Origin: Sphingomonas sp. Root710 | GTDB taxonomy: Bacteria > Pseudomonadota > Alphaproteobacteria > Sphingomonadales > Sphingomonadaceae | Length of the DNA stretch: 64,000 nt | Assembly: GCF_001429065.1 (NCBI RefSeq) | Contig: NZ_LMIB01000016.1 | Location: 1 to 64,000, forward strand | Direction: 5' to 3' | Shown: piece by piece, positions 1 through 9,225 of the stretch | Position numbering within the stretch: the first letter of the stretch is position 1 | How the letters are laid out: every line of letters starts with the position of its first letter | Notes under the pieces: generated by a model | The model's input: the letters and a program-made list of their open reading frames with translations, nothing else | What the model was told of the DNA's origin: nothing | Database searches by the model: none | Position numbers and translations under genes: made by a program

Positions 1-311
1 GTCTTGCCACTGAGGCAGCTTTTGCACTGGCGGCATTCGGGCGTGTACAGCGGGATCACATGGTCGCCCGGCTTCACGCTGGTGACACCCGCGCCCACCT
101 CGCGCACCACGCCTGCGCCCTCATGTCCCAGCACCGATGGGAAGATACCCTCGCTGTCGAAGCCGTCGAGCGTATAGGCGTCGGTGTGGCAGATCCCCGT
201 CGCCATGATCTCCACCAGAACCTCGCCCGCCTTCGGGCCCTCGAGGTCCAACTCCACGATCTCCAAAGGCTTCTTCGCCTCGAAAGCGACGGCTGCACGG
301 GTTTTCATCAT
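1..311 (-). CDS. adhC: S-(hydroxymethyl)glutathione dehydrogenase, N-terminal part (cut by window edge)
   Basis: Class III zinc alcohol dehydrogenase, which oxidises S-hydroxymethylglutathione in formaldehyde detoxification in the cytosol. The reverse strand reads [19 protein letters not shown], then the catalytic-zinc segment [10 protein letters not shown] and GHEGAGVV, and then PECRQCKSC, the start of the structural-zinc cysteine cluster. All of these are typical of the class III enzymes. Only the first ~103 residues are inside the window. Two consecutive ATG codons (positions 311 and 308) can serve as start. The gene is divergent from the LysR gene that follows, which may regulate it. The family assignment is firm; the symbol follows common usage (also called frmA). 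Confidence 0.9.
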   Translation of the reverse strand, partial: MMKTRAAVAFEAKKPLEIVELDLEGPKAGEVLVEIMATGICHTDAYTLDGFDSEGIFPSVLGHEGAGVVREVGAGVTSVKPGDHVIPLYTPECRQCKSCLSGK

Positions 312-429
312 TCACTCCCAGCTCCGCCGAAAGGGCGGCATCCGATATCGACCAGCGCGGATAGCAATATCCCTCCACCGTGATAACTAGGCAGAAATGC
401 AAATCATTATTGCCATTGAGGGATAATCA

Positions 430-1320
430 ATGTCGCGCTGGGACGGTATCGACGAGTTCGTGGCAGTGGCGACGGCGGGCAGCTTCTCGGGCGGTGCGCA
501 GGCCCTTGCCATGTCGACGACCCATATGAGCCGAGCCGTCGCACGGCTCGAACAGCGCGTGCAGGCGCAACTGCTCCACCGCACGACCCGCACCGTGCGG
601 CTGACCGACACCGGCCGCGTGTTCCTCGACAGTTGCCGCCGGATCATCATGGAACGCGACGAGGCGATCGCGCTGATCGACGAGCGCGGCGAACCGCAGG
701 GCGAATTGCGCATCACCTGTTCGACCGCGATGGGCGAACGCTTCATCGCGCCGCTGGTGCGCGAGTTTACCGCACGCCACCCCAAGCTCAGCGTTACGAT
801 CGAACTCACCAACCGGATCATCGATCTGGTCGGCGAGGGCTATGACCTTGCCATCCGCACCGGGCATCTCGCCGATTCGAGCCTGATCGGCACGCGCATC
901 GCCTCGCGCACGCTGCACTGCTGCGCGGCTCCCGCCTATCTGCGCGGCCATGGTCGCCCGCGCCGGATCGCCGATCTCGCCCGGCACGAATGCCTGGTCG
1001 GCACCGCCTCGACCTGGCATTTCAAGCGGCAGGGTGGCGAGGAGATCTACCGGCCCAAAGGGCGGTGGCGGTGCAACAGCGGCAGCGCAGTGGTCGAGGC
1101 CGCGCTCTCCGGCATGGGCATCTGCCAGTTGCCCGAATTCTATGTGCTGCCGCTGATCGCCCAAGGGAAACTGGAGCCGCTGCTGGAGGACCATGCCCCC
1201 GACGCCGAACCGATTTGGGCGGTCTATCCCCAGCGCCGCCACCTGCAGCCGAAGATCAGCGCGCTGATCGACCTCCTCCGCCTCGAACTCCCCGCCGCGC
1301 TCGCCCGAACGCGCGACTGA
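430..1320 (+). CDS. LysR-family transcriptional regulator
   Basis: A 296-residue DNA-binding regulator of normal LysR length. The winged helix-turn-helix lies at about residues 8-62 (FVAVATAGSFSGGAQAL, then SRAVARLEQRVQAQLLHRTTR). A substrate-binding domain fills the rest, with the usual LRITCSTAMGERFIAP opening of this subfamily. It is divergent from the formaldehyde dehydrogenase gene and ends 4 bp before the convergent amidohydrolase gene. LysR proteins usually act on the divergent neighbour, so adhC is the first candidate target; that is inference. The effector cannot be predicted. Confidence 0.92.
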   Translation: MSRWDGIDEFVAVATAGSFSGGAQALAMSTTHMSRAVARLEQRVQAQLLHRTTRTVRLTDTGRVFLDSCRRIIMERDEAIALIDERGEPQGELRITCSTAMGERFIAPLVREFTARHPKLSVTIELTNRIIDLVGEGYDLAIRTGHLADSSLIGTRIASRTLHCCAAPAYLRGHGRPRRIADLARHECLVGTASTWHFKRQGGEEIYRPKGRWRCNSGSAVVEAALSGMGICQLPEFYVLPLIAQGKLEPLLEDHAPDAEPIWAVYPQRRHLQPKISALIDLLRLELPAALARTRD

Positions 1321-1324
1321 ACCG

Positions 1325-2692
1325 TCAGGACCGGAAAGGTGCGCCGCCGCCGGGCATCAGGTTCTTGTGGATGACACCGTCCTTGACGATCATCAGCAGG
1401 TTGCGCTCGAAATCCTCGAGCAGGCGCAGGTCGTCGAGCGGATTGCCGCGCACCACCAGCATGTCCGCCCAGGCACCTTCGCGGATCACCCCGAGCGGCG
1501 CCGCGCGATAGGGATCGCGCTTGCCGCTCTGCGCGAACAGCGCGCAATTGCCCGACGTCGCGATACGCAGGACCTCGGCATTGGGAAAGATCGCGCCGAG
1601 CCGCGGCAGCATCGCATTTTCGGTCCGCGATGCCGGGGTTCGCCCGAACAGATCGGTGCCGAAGGCGAGCCTGACGCCGTGCTTCTTCGCGAGCCGCACG
1701 CTCGCCTGCCAGCCGCCTGGGCCGAGCGACTCCTCGGCCTTGATCTGCTGCTCGGCGGTCAGACTATTATCGCCGCGTTCGAAGGGCTGGCTCGACAGCC
1801 ATGCCCCCTTCTCGGCCATCAGCGCGGCGGTGCGGTCGTCGATGGCATGGCCATGCTCGATCGACAGCACGCCCGCCTCCAGACAGCGGCGAACCCCGGC
1901 CGGCGTATAAGCATGCGCACAGGCGTAGCTGCCCCAGTCGGTCGCGACCTGGACGATCGCGCGCATCTCCTCGGGCGTGAACTGGACGGTGTCGATCGGA
2001 TCGTGATCGGACGTGACCCCGCCGCCCGCCATGATCTTGACCTGCGACGCGCCACGCTTGAACTGCTGGCGGGTCGCAGCAAGCACTTCGGGCACGCCAT
2101 TGGCGATCGCGGTCATGCCGAGCCGCTGGTTGCGCGAGACATCGCCGCCCAGCGTCGCCGGCAACTCGTCGATCGGCCCCGGATCGCCATGACCCGAAGT
2201 CTGCGAAATCGCCGCTCCGCTCGGGTAGCAGCGCGGCCCCGGCACGACCCCGCGATCGATTGCGGCCTTCACCCCGAACACCGATCCCGCCGTGTCGCGC
2301 ACGGTGGTGAATCCGCGCATCAGCTGGCGCTCGGCATCCTTGAGGATCAGTGCGATGGCCAGCCCATCGTCCGAACCCATCCATGGCACGCCCTTCACCG
2401 CCGCCATATGCCAGTGCGCATCGGTCAGCCCCGGCATCAGCGTCTGGCCGGCGCCGTCGATGACGGTTGCGCCCGCCGGGGCGGGGATATCGCCCGCCGA
2501 GACGGCATCGATGCGGTTGCCCGCGATACGGACATTGCGAGGCTGGCGAGCGCTGCCCGTCCCGTCGAAAATCTGGACGTTGCGGATCAGGGTGACCGGC
2601 GGCGCCCCCTCCCCGTCCGCCGCGCCGAGCAAAGGCAGCGCGGCAAGGCCGCCCAGGATCGCCCGGCGGGTCGGGCCGCCCGCCCGGGTCAT
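1325..2692 (-). CDS. Exported amidohydrolase family protein (imidazolonepropionase/prolidase-like)
   Basis: A 455-residue metal-dependent hydrolase of the amidohydrolase superfamily. The N-terminus has a twin-arginine-like signal (TRRAILGGLAALPLLGAA), so the enzyme is probably periplasmic. Metal ligands are visible in order: HWH at residues 93-95, the lysine of QVKIMAGGG as possible carbamylated ligand, His in CAHAYTP and IEHGHAID, and Asp in AFGTDLFG. Members of this branch cleave dipeptides such as Xaa-Pro, or cyclic amides. The start overlaps the stop of the upstream small exported protein by 4 bp (ATGA), so the two are translationally coupled. The substrate is unknown; the company of a TonB receptor suggests an imported oligomer or peptide. 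Confidence 0.85.
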   Translation of the reverse strand: MTRAGGPTRRAILGGLAALPLLGAADGEGAPPVTLIRNVQIFDGTGSARQPRNVRIAGNRIDAVSAGDIPAPAGATVIDGAGQTLMPGLTDAHWHMAAVKGVPWMGSDDGLAIALILKDAERQLMRGFTTVRDTAGSVFGVKAAIDRGVVPGPRCYPSGAAISQTSGHGDPGPIDELPATLGGDVSRNQRLGMTAIANGVPEVLAATRQQFKRGASQVKIMAGGGVTSDHDPIDTVQFTPEEMRAIVQVATDWGSYACAHAYTPAGVRRCLEAGVLSIEHGHAIDDRTAALMAEKGAWLSSQPFERGDNSLTAEQQIKAEESLGPGGWQASVRLAKKHGVRLAFGTDLFGRTPASRTENAMLPRLGAIFPNAEVLRIATSGNCALFAQSGKRDPYRAAPLGVIREGAWADMLVVRGNPLDDLRLLEDFERNLLMIVKDGVIHKNLMPGGGAPFRS

Positions 2693-3162
2693 TTCCCTGC
2701 CTTCGCCTCGGCGCGCTCGCGATCGAGATTAGCGAGCCACTCCGCCGCGGTGGTCGGCCCGCTGGCTTCGAAATGGACATGATCGGCCATCTGCTCGCGA
2801 ACCTCTAGAAAGTAGATCGAACCGCTGGAGAGGCCGAGTTCCTTGATCTTTGCCGCCATCGCCGCCTCCTGCGCCGGCGTCGGCTTGGGGCGCGACGGCT
2901 TGTAGAGCAGCACGTCCCAGCCTTCGCCGCCGGCATGGAGGAAGAGTTGCGTCGTCGGCTGGCCGCCCGCGATGCTGACCTTGTCATAATCGGCCACGCC
3001 GCGGATGAAGGCTTCGGCCTTGCCGGGCACGAGGCGGAACATCTCGAACATCGGCGTGGTCATCTCGACCTTCCCGGCCGGGGCGGATGCGGCGCCGGCG
3101 ATGGATGGTGTCAGCGCCGCTCCGGCAAGAGCGAGCATGACGAAGGAAAATCTGCCGAGCAT
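2689..3162 (-). CDS. Small exported protein of unknown function
   Basis: A 157-residue protein with a clear Sec signal peptide (MLGRFSFVMLALAGAALTPSIAGA). The mature part has no motif I recognise; the sequence MFRLVPGKAEAFIRGVADYDKV and later WDVLLYKP is reminiscent of small alpha/beta-barrel (NIPSNAP or ABM-like) folds, but this is a guess. It is the first gene of a two-gene operon with the exported amidohydrolase, whose start it overlaps. A tandem TTACCC-type repeat lies 65-94 bp upstream of the start. Confidence 0.75.
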   Translation of the reverse strand: MLGRFSFVMLALAGAALTPSIAGAASAPAGKVEMTTPMFEMFRLVPGKAEAFIRGVADYDKVSIAGGQPTTQLFLHAGGEGWDVLLYKPSRPKPTPAQEAAMAAKIKELGLSSGSIYFLEVREQMADHVHFEASGPTTAAEWLANLDRERAEAKAGK

Positions 3163-3226
3163 GAATGCCTCCCTGTTTGCCGGCGGATCGTGCCTCCGCA
3201 GGCGCGGTGCGACAATCGGCTCAGGC

Positions 3227-3256
3227 GGGTGACGCCCGGCCGCAAACGGGTAAGCC
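3227..3256 (-). promoter_or_regulatory. Tandem TTACCC-type operator, site 1
   Basis: Read on the minus strand, GGCTTACCC is followed after 15 bp by TCACCC, giving direct repeats with a 21 bp period. The same arrangement and orientation occurs before the other three transcription units of the 1.3-9.1 kb cluster. Direct repeats two helical turns apart are known for LytTR-type regulators; assignment to that family is inference. Confidence 0.55.
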
Positions 3257-3321
3257 GACTCAGCCGGGACGACAGCGCGGCGGCTCGCTGGCGACGGTCA
3301 TCGCGTCCCTCTTGGCTGCCG

Positions 3322-5070
3322 CTATTTGTTGCCGTTGACGGCCTCCAGGTCCCCGAACACGGCGCGGCCAGCGAATAGCGTGAGCAGGACCTTGGCCTGC
3401 GATATCTGATTGGCGGGGATGTCGAAAAGGTTGCGGTCGATGACGATCAGATCCGCACTTTTCCCCGGCGCGATCGACCCCGTCTGCTTGTCGTTGTGAT
3501 TAACCTCGGCGACATGGATCGTATAGGAGGCAATCGCTTCAGGCAGTGTCACGGCTTCGCCGGGTAGCAGCGGGCCCAGCTCCGGATGCGCATGGTTGCT
3601 ACGGGTCAGCGCCACTTCGATCCCTTCGAGCGGATTGGCGGAAGCCACCGGCCAGTCCGCGCCATATGCCAGCTTGCCGCCGCCCCGCACCACGCTGCCC
3701 GCGGGATAGATATAGCCCGAACGCTTCGGCCCGATCGCCGCCTTGCTCAGGTCCATATAGGCTTCGTTGCTCGCCCAGAGCGGCTGGAACACCGCATAGG
3801 CGCGGAGCTGTCCGAAGCGCGGCTGGTCCGCCGGATCGATTACGTTCATGTGCGACATCATCGGGCGGGTGTCGCTCATGCCGTTGCGCTGGCGCGCCGC
3901 CGCGAAGGCGTCGAGACCCTCGCGCACCGCGGCATCGCCGATGGCGTGGATATGTGCCTGGACGCCCTTGGCATCGAGCGCGCTTATCGCGTCGCTCAGC
4001 ATCGCGGGAGCGATGGTGGCCTTGCCGCGTTCCGACGTGCCTTCATAGGGCGCGAGCATCGCGGCGGTATGCTGCGGGATCACGCCGTCGAGATAATATT
4101 TCACGCTGTAAGCGTTGAGGCCGTAGCTCTTCGCGCGCTCGGCACCGCGCAGGATGGACGGTATCTGCTCGAGCCCGCGATCATTCTTCCACTTCTGGTC
4201 GATGGCGACATGGCTGGTCAGCACCCCCTTGTCCTTCACGACGCGATAGGCCTCGATCACGGCGCTCCTGCCGTCATCGTCGATGTCGACGCCTGCATCA
4301 TGCCAGTTGGTGATGCCGATGCCGTTGAAATGCTTGAGCACCCAGACGATCGCACCCTGGATTTCCGTGGCGGTCGGCGGCGGGACCAGCTTCTCGACCA
4401 GCGCCATCGCGCTTTCTTCGGCCAGATGGCCGGTCGGCTCGCCCGTCTTCGGGTCGCGGATGATCCTGCCGCCGGCGGGGTCCGGCGTGTCCCTGGTGAT
4501 GCCGGCCAATTCGAGCATCTTCGAATTGGCCCACATGCTGTGGCCGTCGCCCGATCCGATCGCGATCGGCCGGTCGCGGCTGATCTCGTCGAGGGTTTCC
4601 TTGCGCGGCGAACCATCGGGAAACACCGTCTCGGTCCAGCCGAGACCATAGACGATGCCGCCGCCCGCCGGTGCTTTTTCGACGCACGCGGCGATAAGCT
4701 TCTTATAATCCTCGACGGTCTTGCCGCTGTGGATCGGGCAGCGCGCCTGGCTCAGGCCACCGAACAAGGGGTGGTTATGCGCATCGCCGAACGCGGGCAT
4801 CAGCATCTTGCCACCGAGATCGACGACCCGGGTGCCCGCGCCCTTGCGGCGCGCAACCTGCGCCGCCGAGCCGACCGCGACGATCCTGCCGTTGCTGACC
4901 GCCACCGCCTGCGCCCATGGCAGCGTCTTTTCGACGGTGTAGACGCGGGCGTTGGTGAGGATCAGGTCGGCCGCCGCCTGCCCGGTCGCGGCCGAGGCGC
5001 CGGACGCGCCAGCAATCGCCAATGCCAGTGCGGAGAAGCCTGTCTTCCTGGCAATTCGAAACAACGTCAT
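3322..5070 (-). CDS. Exported amidohydrolase, YtcJ-like
   Basis: A 582-residue protein with a Sec signal peptide (ending about GASGASAATG). It belongs to the amidohydrolase_3 / YtcJ-like branch. The metal-binding HNH of FGDAHNHP is at residues 98-100, HIHAIGDAAV carries a further histidine ligand, and the C-terminal PGKSADLIVID segment is typical of the family. Characterised relatives act on N-acyl or cyclic amide substrates; the substrate here cannot be read from sequence. It stands alone as a transcription unit, divergent from the TonB receptor gene. An operator-like tandem repeat lies about 116 bp upstream. Confidence 0.87.
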   Translation of the reverse strand: MTLFRIARKTGFSALALAIAGASGASAATGQAAADLILTNARVYTVEKTLPWAQAVAVSNGRIVAVGSAAQVARRKGAGTRVVDLGGKMLMPAFGDAHNHPLFGGLSQARCPIHSGKTVEDYKKLIAACVEKAPAGGGIVYGLGWTETVFPDGSPRKETLDEISRDRPIAIGSGDGHSMWANSKMLELAGITRDTPDPAGGRIIRDPKTGEPTGHLAEESAMALVEKLVPPPTATEIQGAIVWVLKHFNGIGITNWHDAGVDIDDDGRSAVIEAYRVVKDKGVLTSHVAIDQKWKNDRGLEQIPSILRGAERAKSYGLNAYSVKYYLDGVIPQHTAAMLAPYEGTSERGKATIAPAMLSDAISALDAKGVQAHIHAIGDAAVREGLDAFAAARQRNGMSDTRPMMSHMNVIDPADQPRFGQLRAYAVFQPLWASNEAYMDLSKAAIGPKRSGYIYPAGSVVRGGGKLAYGADWPVASANPLEGIEVALTRSNHAHPELGPLLPGEAVTLPEAIASYTIHVAEVNHNDKQTGSIAPGKSADLIVIDRNLFDIPANQISQAKVLLTLFAGRAVFGDLEAVNGNK

Positions 5071-5185
5071 GATGCACCCCTAGCCATCGGCTTCGAACGA
5101 AAGAGACGCCGATTTTTCGATTTGCGGACGCAGCCGCCCGCTCACATTGAACATATAGCAGCAGCCCGGCTCCACGCGGATTTTG

Positions 5186-5214
5186 GGGTAACGCCGGGCC
5201 AAGACGGGTAAGCC
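5186..5214 (-). promoter_or_regulatory. Tandem TTACCC-type operator, site 2
   Basis: On the minus strand GGCTTACCC is followed by 14 bp and TTACCC (20 bp period). The spacer also resembles that of site 1: GGGTAACGCCGGGCC here against GGGTGACGCCCGGCC at site 1. It faces the YtcJ-like amidohydrolase gene. Confidence 0.55.
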
Positions 5215-5319
5215 GAACCTGCGCTCGCGTGCGTTCGCGAAAGTGCCAGCTCCGGGGCCCGCCGGGTAATGAAGCGCCTGCCGCCCAGCATCCCAAAACC
5301 CTCCAATTACCCGCCTGCT

Positions 5320-5346
5320 CTACCCGTCGAAAATCGAAATCTACCC
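5320..5346 (+). promoter_or_regulatory. Tandem CTACCC operator, site 4
   Basis: On the plus strand CTACCC, 15 bp, CTACCC (21 bp period), about 138-164 bp before the TonB receptor start and oriented toward it. It is the only member of the set on the plus strand and it precedes the only plus-strand gene of the cluster, so orientation relative to transcription is conserved. Confidence 0.5.
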
Positions 5347-5483
5347 AAATTCGATCAACGGCGCCGGGACATCGCGGTTACACTTCAAGGGCTAGAAAAT
5401 CCGTGAGCAAGCGGTGGTCGGAATTCCAGGACTTCCTTTGAAGTCCGTGTCTTAGGTCGCAATATAGGGAAAAGGGGGTCTTC

Positions 5484-7559
5484 ATGAGCAGTGAAAACAA
5501 GCGCAAGTTGACGAAGGTTCGAGCATCGATAGGCGCGTCGATATTGGCGCTGACGTCCATTGCACCCGCGCACGCCCAATCGGCGGATACGGACATCATC
5601 GTCACCGCGACCCGCGCCACCACGGCGACCAAGACCGACACGCCGATCCTGCGTATCCCGCAGTCGATCAACATCGTCACCGACGCGCAGATCGAGACCA
5701 TCGGCGCGCGCTCGATCGTGGAAGCGCTCAGCTACACCGCGGGCGTCGCGGGCGGCAACGACAACTCGCTCGGCGACTTCAACTATCTGCGCGGTTTCGA
5801 ATCGGTGCTTTATGTCGACGGCCTGAAGCGCAACTTCGGCTTCGTCTATCTGCCCCGCGCCGATGTCAACGCGCTTGAGCGCATCGAACTGCTCGTCGGC
5901 CCGGCATCGGTGCTGTACGGCGCGGGCAGCTCGGGCGGCATCACCAACATGCAGAGCAAGAAGCCGCTCTTCGAATTCGGCGGCAGCGTCAGCGCCAGCT
6001 ATGGCAGCTTCAACCGCAAGGAAGGCGTGGTCGATGTCTACGGCCCGCTGAGCGACACGATCGCGGTGCGGCTGGTCGCGCTGGCCCGCGATTCGGACTC
6101 ACGCATCGATTACATCCCCAACAATCGCGTGCTGTTCCAGCCGGCGATCACCTGGAAGCCCAGCGAGAAGACCGAGGTCACCGCGCTCGGCATCTACCAG
6201 CGCGATAAGAACCCGCCCAACTACAATGTCGTGCCGCTGCCGGCGTCGATCCTCGCCGCGCCTGGACGCCGGGTTCCGGGCAGCCGCTTCCTCGGCGAGC
6301 CGGACATCAACGGTAAGGGTTACAAGAAGAACGGCGCGGCGACCCTGCTGATCAGCCATGAATTCTCGGACGCGATCCGCTTCGCCAGCTCGACCCGCTA
6401 CTCCAAAGCGTTCACCGATCAGCGCGAAGTCTATGTCGCACCTTATGCGAACCCGCTGGACCCGTTCCTGGATCCGGCCAAGACGATCGTTCCGCGCAAC
6501 ATTTTCGCGATCAAGGCCCATTACCGGACCTTCCAGAGCGACAACAACATCGCGGTGAAGTTCGACACCGGTCCCGTCACGCACAAATTCCTGGCCGGCG
6601 TCGACTATTCCTATTTCCGCCAGCTGGCGCGCCAGGCCTTCGACGTCACCACGCCGATCAACATCTACAATCCGGTCTATGGCACCGCGCCGCAGCCCTT
6701 CTACTTTCCGCAGACGCGGCAGGTCGTGAAGCAGACCGGCTTCTATGCTCAGGATCAGATCGATTTCGGCGAGATCGCTTCGCTCGTGCTCGGCATCCGC
6801 CGCGACCGCGTGACCAAGACCGAGAGCTTCTCGCCCCGCGCGGTCGACAAGAAGACCACCAAGCGGGCGGGCCTGACCGTCAACGTCACCCCGACGCTGG
6901 CGCCCTATGTCAGCTATTCGGAATCCTTCTTGCCGGTTTCGGGCCTGAACCAGTTCGGCAATTCCTATGTACCGCTGTCTGGCAAGCAGAAGGAAGTCGG
7001 CGTCAAGTGGCAGCCCTATAAGACCACGTTGCTGCGGGCGACCTATTATACGCTGAAGGAAGACAATGCCCTTCGCACCGATCCGAACAATCCGCTCAAC
7101 CAGGTCCAGACGGGGTCGACCAAGTCGAAGGGCTTCGAATTCCAGCTCGACCATAATGTCGCCAAGGATATCAGCCTGACCGCCAACTACGCCCACGGCA
7201 CGGTCAAGCAGTCGGGTGAGTTCCGACAGCGGGACAACACCCCGAAGGATACCGCAGGGCTATTCGCGACGAAGACGACCGCCATCACCGATGAACTGTC
7301 GCTCCGCTATGGCGGCGGCGTCCGCTATGTCGGCAAGCAGCAGTCGGGGACGCCGGCAGCCTTTCCCTTCTTCCGCCTCGTGACGCCCAGCTACACGCTG
7401 GTCGATGCGATCGTAGCGGTCGATTACGGCAACTGGACGCTGCAGGTGAACGCGCTCAACCTGCTCGACGATCAATATTATCCGACCTGCTATAATTTCG
7501 GTTTCTGCGCCAATGGCGAACCTCGCACCGTGCAAGGCACGTTGACCTACCGCTTCTGA
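5484..7559 (+). CDS. TonB-dependent receptor, siderophore type
   Basis: A 691-residue outer-membrane receptor with a signal peptide (ending near APAHAQ). A TonB box-like DIIVTATR follows. The plug domain has RIPQSINIVT, DNSLGDFNYLRGF and PASVLYGAGSSGGITN, as in ferric-siderophore receptors. The beta-barrel ends with the aromatic YRF expected of outer-membrane proteins. No N-terminal signalling extension is present, so it does not itself signal to a FecR/sigma pair. Its neighbours, exported amidohydrolases and an IroE-like esterase, suggest uptake and breakdown of a siderophore-like or amide-containing ligand. A good hairpin terminator follows. Confidence 0.92.
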   Translation: MSSENKRKLTKVRASIGASILALTSIAPAHAQSADTDIIVTATRATTATKTDTPILRIPQSINIVTDAQIETIGARSIVEALSYTAGVAGGNDNSLGDFNYLRGFESVLYVDGLKRNFGFVYLPRADVNALERIELLVGPASVLYGAGSSGGITNMQSKKPLFEFGGSVSASYGSFNRKEGVVDVYGPLSDTIAVRLVALARDSDSRIDYIPNNRVLFQPAITWKPSEKTEVTALGIYQRDKNPPNYNVVPLPASILAAPGRRVPGSRFLGEPDINGKGYKKNGAATLLISHEFSDAIRFASSTRYSKAFTDQREVYVAPYANPLDPFLDPAKTIVPRNIFAIKAHYRTFQSDNNIAVKFDTGPVTHKFLAGVDYSYFRQLARQAFDVTTPINIYNPVYGTAPQPFYFPQTRQVVKQTGFYAQDQIDFGEIASLVLGIRRDRVTKTESFSPRAVDKKTTKRAGLTVNVTPTLAPYVSYSESFLPVSGLNQFGNSYVPLSGKQKEVGVKWQPYKTTLLRATYYTLKEDNALRTDPNNPLNQVQTGSTKSKGFEFQLDHNVAKDISLTANYAHGTVKQSGEFRQRDNTPKDTAGLFATKTTAITDELSLRYGGGVRYVGKQQSGTPAAFPFFRLVTPSYTLVDAIVAVDYGNWTLQVNALNLLDDQYYPTCYNFGFCANGEPRTVQGTLTYRF

Positions 7560-7586
7560 TCCGCGCGCAAGCGGTTACCTCCCTGA

Positions 7587-7618
7587 CCCGCGCTGCCCTT
7601 CGGCGGCGCGGGTTTTCC
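7587..7618 (+). terminator. Rho-independent terminator after the TonB receptor gene
   Basis: An 11 bp GC-rich stem (CCCGCGCTGCC / GGCGGCGCGGG, one mismatch) with a CTTC loop is followed by TTTT. It lies 28 bp after the stop codon. Confidence 0.75.
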
Positions 7619-7674
7619 TTGTCAGGTGATCGCCGATGCGTCGCGGGAGGATGGCTCTGGCCGGGACAGCGCCG

Positions 7675-8259
7675 TCAGGCCGGGGATTTCGGGCGGTAGC
7701 TCTTCGTCCAGGGGGTTTCGGATCCGCGCTGGATGAACGTCAGGAATATGCGCAGATTGTCGGTCGCATGACTATTCTCCACTCCGTGCGCGACCTCGAG
7801 CGGGGTGTGGACGTGATCTCCCTGGACGACCGGCAAGATCTTCCCGTCGATCTCCATCTGCCCCTGGCCGCTGATGACATAATAATATTCGTCGAACGAC
7901 CCTTCCTCGTTCCGGTTGTCGAGGAAGTGGACATGCACCCCTTCGCTCGCGCCGGGCGGAAGATCATAGATCATGAAATAGGCGGGCGCGGACTGATCGG
8001 CGAAACGGAAGATCCGCGCCTTCCCCTTGCCTTTGCCATTGTGGATGCCCGTGATCTCGACCATGCCGTCGGCCTCCGCCTCTTTGGTGAAGGCCGGTTT
8101 GCGTCCGGCAGGACGCGGAACGGGAGCAGCCCGCGGCTCCATCGCGGCCAGCGCCTTCTGGCTCGCCATCGCGAAACAGGCCCCCGCTGCCGCAAGCGCG
8201 CTGCGGCGGCTGATCAGCGGGGTGCGCGGCCCACGATCGCCCATCAGCGGTCCCCTCAA
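7675..8259 (-). CDS. Exported cupin-domain protein
   Basis: A 194-residue protein with a twin-arginine-like leader (SRRSALAAAGACFAMA), so it is probably periplasmic. The central cupin has both motifs: EGVHVHFLDNRNEEG leading to YYYVISGQG (metal-binding His-His-Glu), and GDHVHTPLEVAHGVEN. The reaction is unknown, since cupins range from dioxygenases to isomerases. The start overlaps the stop of the upstream esterase gene by 4 bp, so the two form an operon. A second ATG 15 bp inside is an alternative start. Confidence 0.8.
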   Translation of the reverse strand: MRGPLMGDRGPRTPLISRRSALAAAGACFAMASQKALAAMEPRAAPVPRPAGRKPAFTKEAEADGMVEITGIHNGKGKGKARIFRFADQSAPAYFMIYDLPPGASEGVHVHFLDNRNEEGSFDEYYYVISGQGQMEIDGKILPVVQGDHVHTPLEVAHGVENSHATDNLRIFLTFIQRGSETPWTKSYRPKSPA

Positions 8260-9128
8260 TAACCCTCGGAGACGAAGCGCAGCACGTCGGTCACCGATCG
8301 CGCGGGCACGGTGATGTGTCCTTCCTCCTCATAGCGGCGCAGGCGCGAGCGCAGACCATGGCCGGAGAGCAGGTCCATCCGCCGCGCGAAGGCCTCGCCA
8401 GCATAGGGATCGTCATCGACGTCGCGCCCGCCGACGACGACCAGCAGACGGCTGGGATTGCGGATCCTGCCGCTGGTGAGCTGGGCGGCGAAGGCGCGTT
8501 CCTCGGGCAATATGCCCTGATCGTTCCATTCGATCGACGGGCTCGCGGCGACGAGCGAATAGAAAGCCTGCGGGCGGGTGAACAGCGTGTGCAGCACGAA
8601 GATGCCGCCCAGCGAATGGCCGAACAGCGACTGGCGCTCGGGATTGATCCGGAAGCGTCGGCCGATCTCGGTGCGCAGCTTGCCGGTCAGGAAGTCGAGG
8701 AAGACGTCCTGCCCGCCGCTGCGATATTTGCTGAGATCCTTCCACGCCTGCGGCGGCGGATCGAGCATCGCCGGGGTCAGGTCGTAGAGGCGCCGCTGAT
8801 CATAGGCCTTGTCGGTCGGGTAACCGACCCCGACGACGATCATCTTGCCGACCGGCTGATATTCCTGGATCCAGCGGGCCGCCGCGAACCCTGCGAAGGC
8901 GGCGTTGCCGTCGAGCACGTAGAGCACCGGATAACCATTCGGCGGCGCCTCGCCCTGGCTCGGAAAGGAAACGGAGATGCGATAGACCTCGCCGTTGCCG
9001 GCAGTCATGTCCCACATCTGGGTCGACGCCATGGTATAGGACGCCTCCGCCGGTTGCACCGCCGAATGCGCCGCCGGAGCCAGAGCGATCGCCAAGGCCG
9101 AGGCCAGTCCCGTCCACCGCCAGGTCAT
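8256..9128 (-). CDS. Exported alpha/beta-hydrolase (esterase D / IroE-like)
   Basis: A 290-residue serine esterase of the PF00756 type. The ATG chosen has a strong GGAGGG ribosome site and is followed by a signal peptide (LASALAIALAPAAHSA), better than the longer reading frame. The nucleophile elbow is GHSLGG within LFGHSLGGIFVLHTLF, and the oxyanion-side text YPVLYVLDGNAAF fits IroE/Fes relatives, which hydrolyse ferric siderophore esters. The catalytic His is probably in EEEGHITVP. With the TonB receptor nearby, periplasmic release of iron or substrate from an imported ligand is the likely role; this is inference. Confidence 0.85.
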   Translation of the reverse strand: MTWRWTGLASALAIALAPAAHSAVQPAEASYTMASTQMWDMTAGNGEVYRISVSFPSQGEAPPNGYPVLYVLDGNAAFAGFAAARWIQEYQPVGKMIVVGVGYPTDKAYDQRRLYDLTPAMLDPPPQAWKDLSKYRSGGQDVFLDFLTGKLRTEIGRRFRINPERQSLFGHSLGGIFVLHTLFTRPQAFYSLVAASPSIEWNDQGILPEERAFAAQLTSGRIRNPSRLLVVVGGRDVDDDPYAGEAFARRMDLLSGHGLRSRLRRYEEEGHITVPARSVTDVLRFVSEGY

Positions 9129-9225
9129 CGGCAACCCTCCGTCAGGCCCTTGCCCGCCGCGGACGCGCGCGGGCTCCCATCCTGCCATAGAAACCGCTTC
9201 GGCGCGCCGCCGCCAGAGCGGTGAC

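Larger units (their letters stand above)
5071..5483. other. Divergent intergenic region with two regulatory repeat pairs
   Basis: The 413 bp between the divergent YtcJ-like and TonB receptor genes hold no convincing gene. They contain two tandem TTACCC-type sites, one oriented toward each gene, plus extra half-sites at about 5264 (GGGTAA) and 5307 (TTACCC). It is therefore read as a two-way promoter region. Confidence 0.7.

Noticed and set aside
391..420. A weak dyad (AATGCAA / TGCCATT) between adhC and lysR as a LysR operator.
   Set aside because: The symmetry is poor; it is the right place for an operator but the sequence does not support a call.
3586..5211. A 541-codon open frame on the plus strand opposite the YtcJ-like amidohydrolase gene.
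   Set aside because: It is antisense to a well-supported gene; its protein is Arg/Ala/His-rich without any motif, as expected in high-GC DNA.
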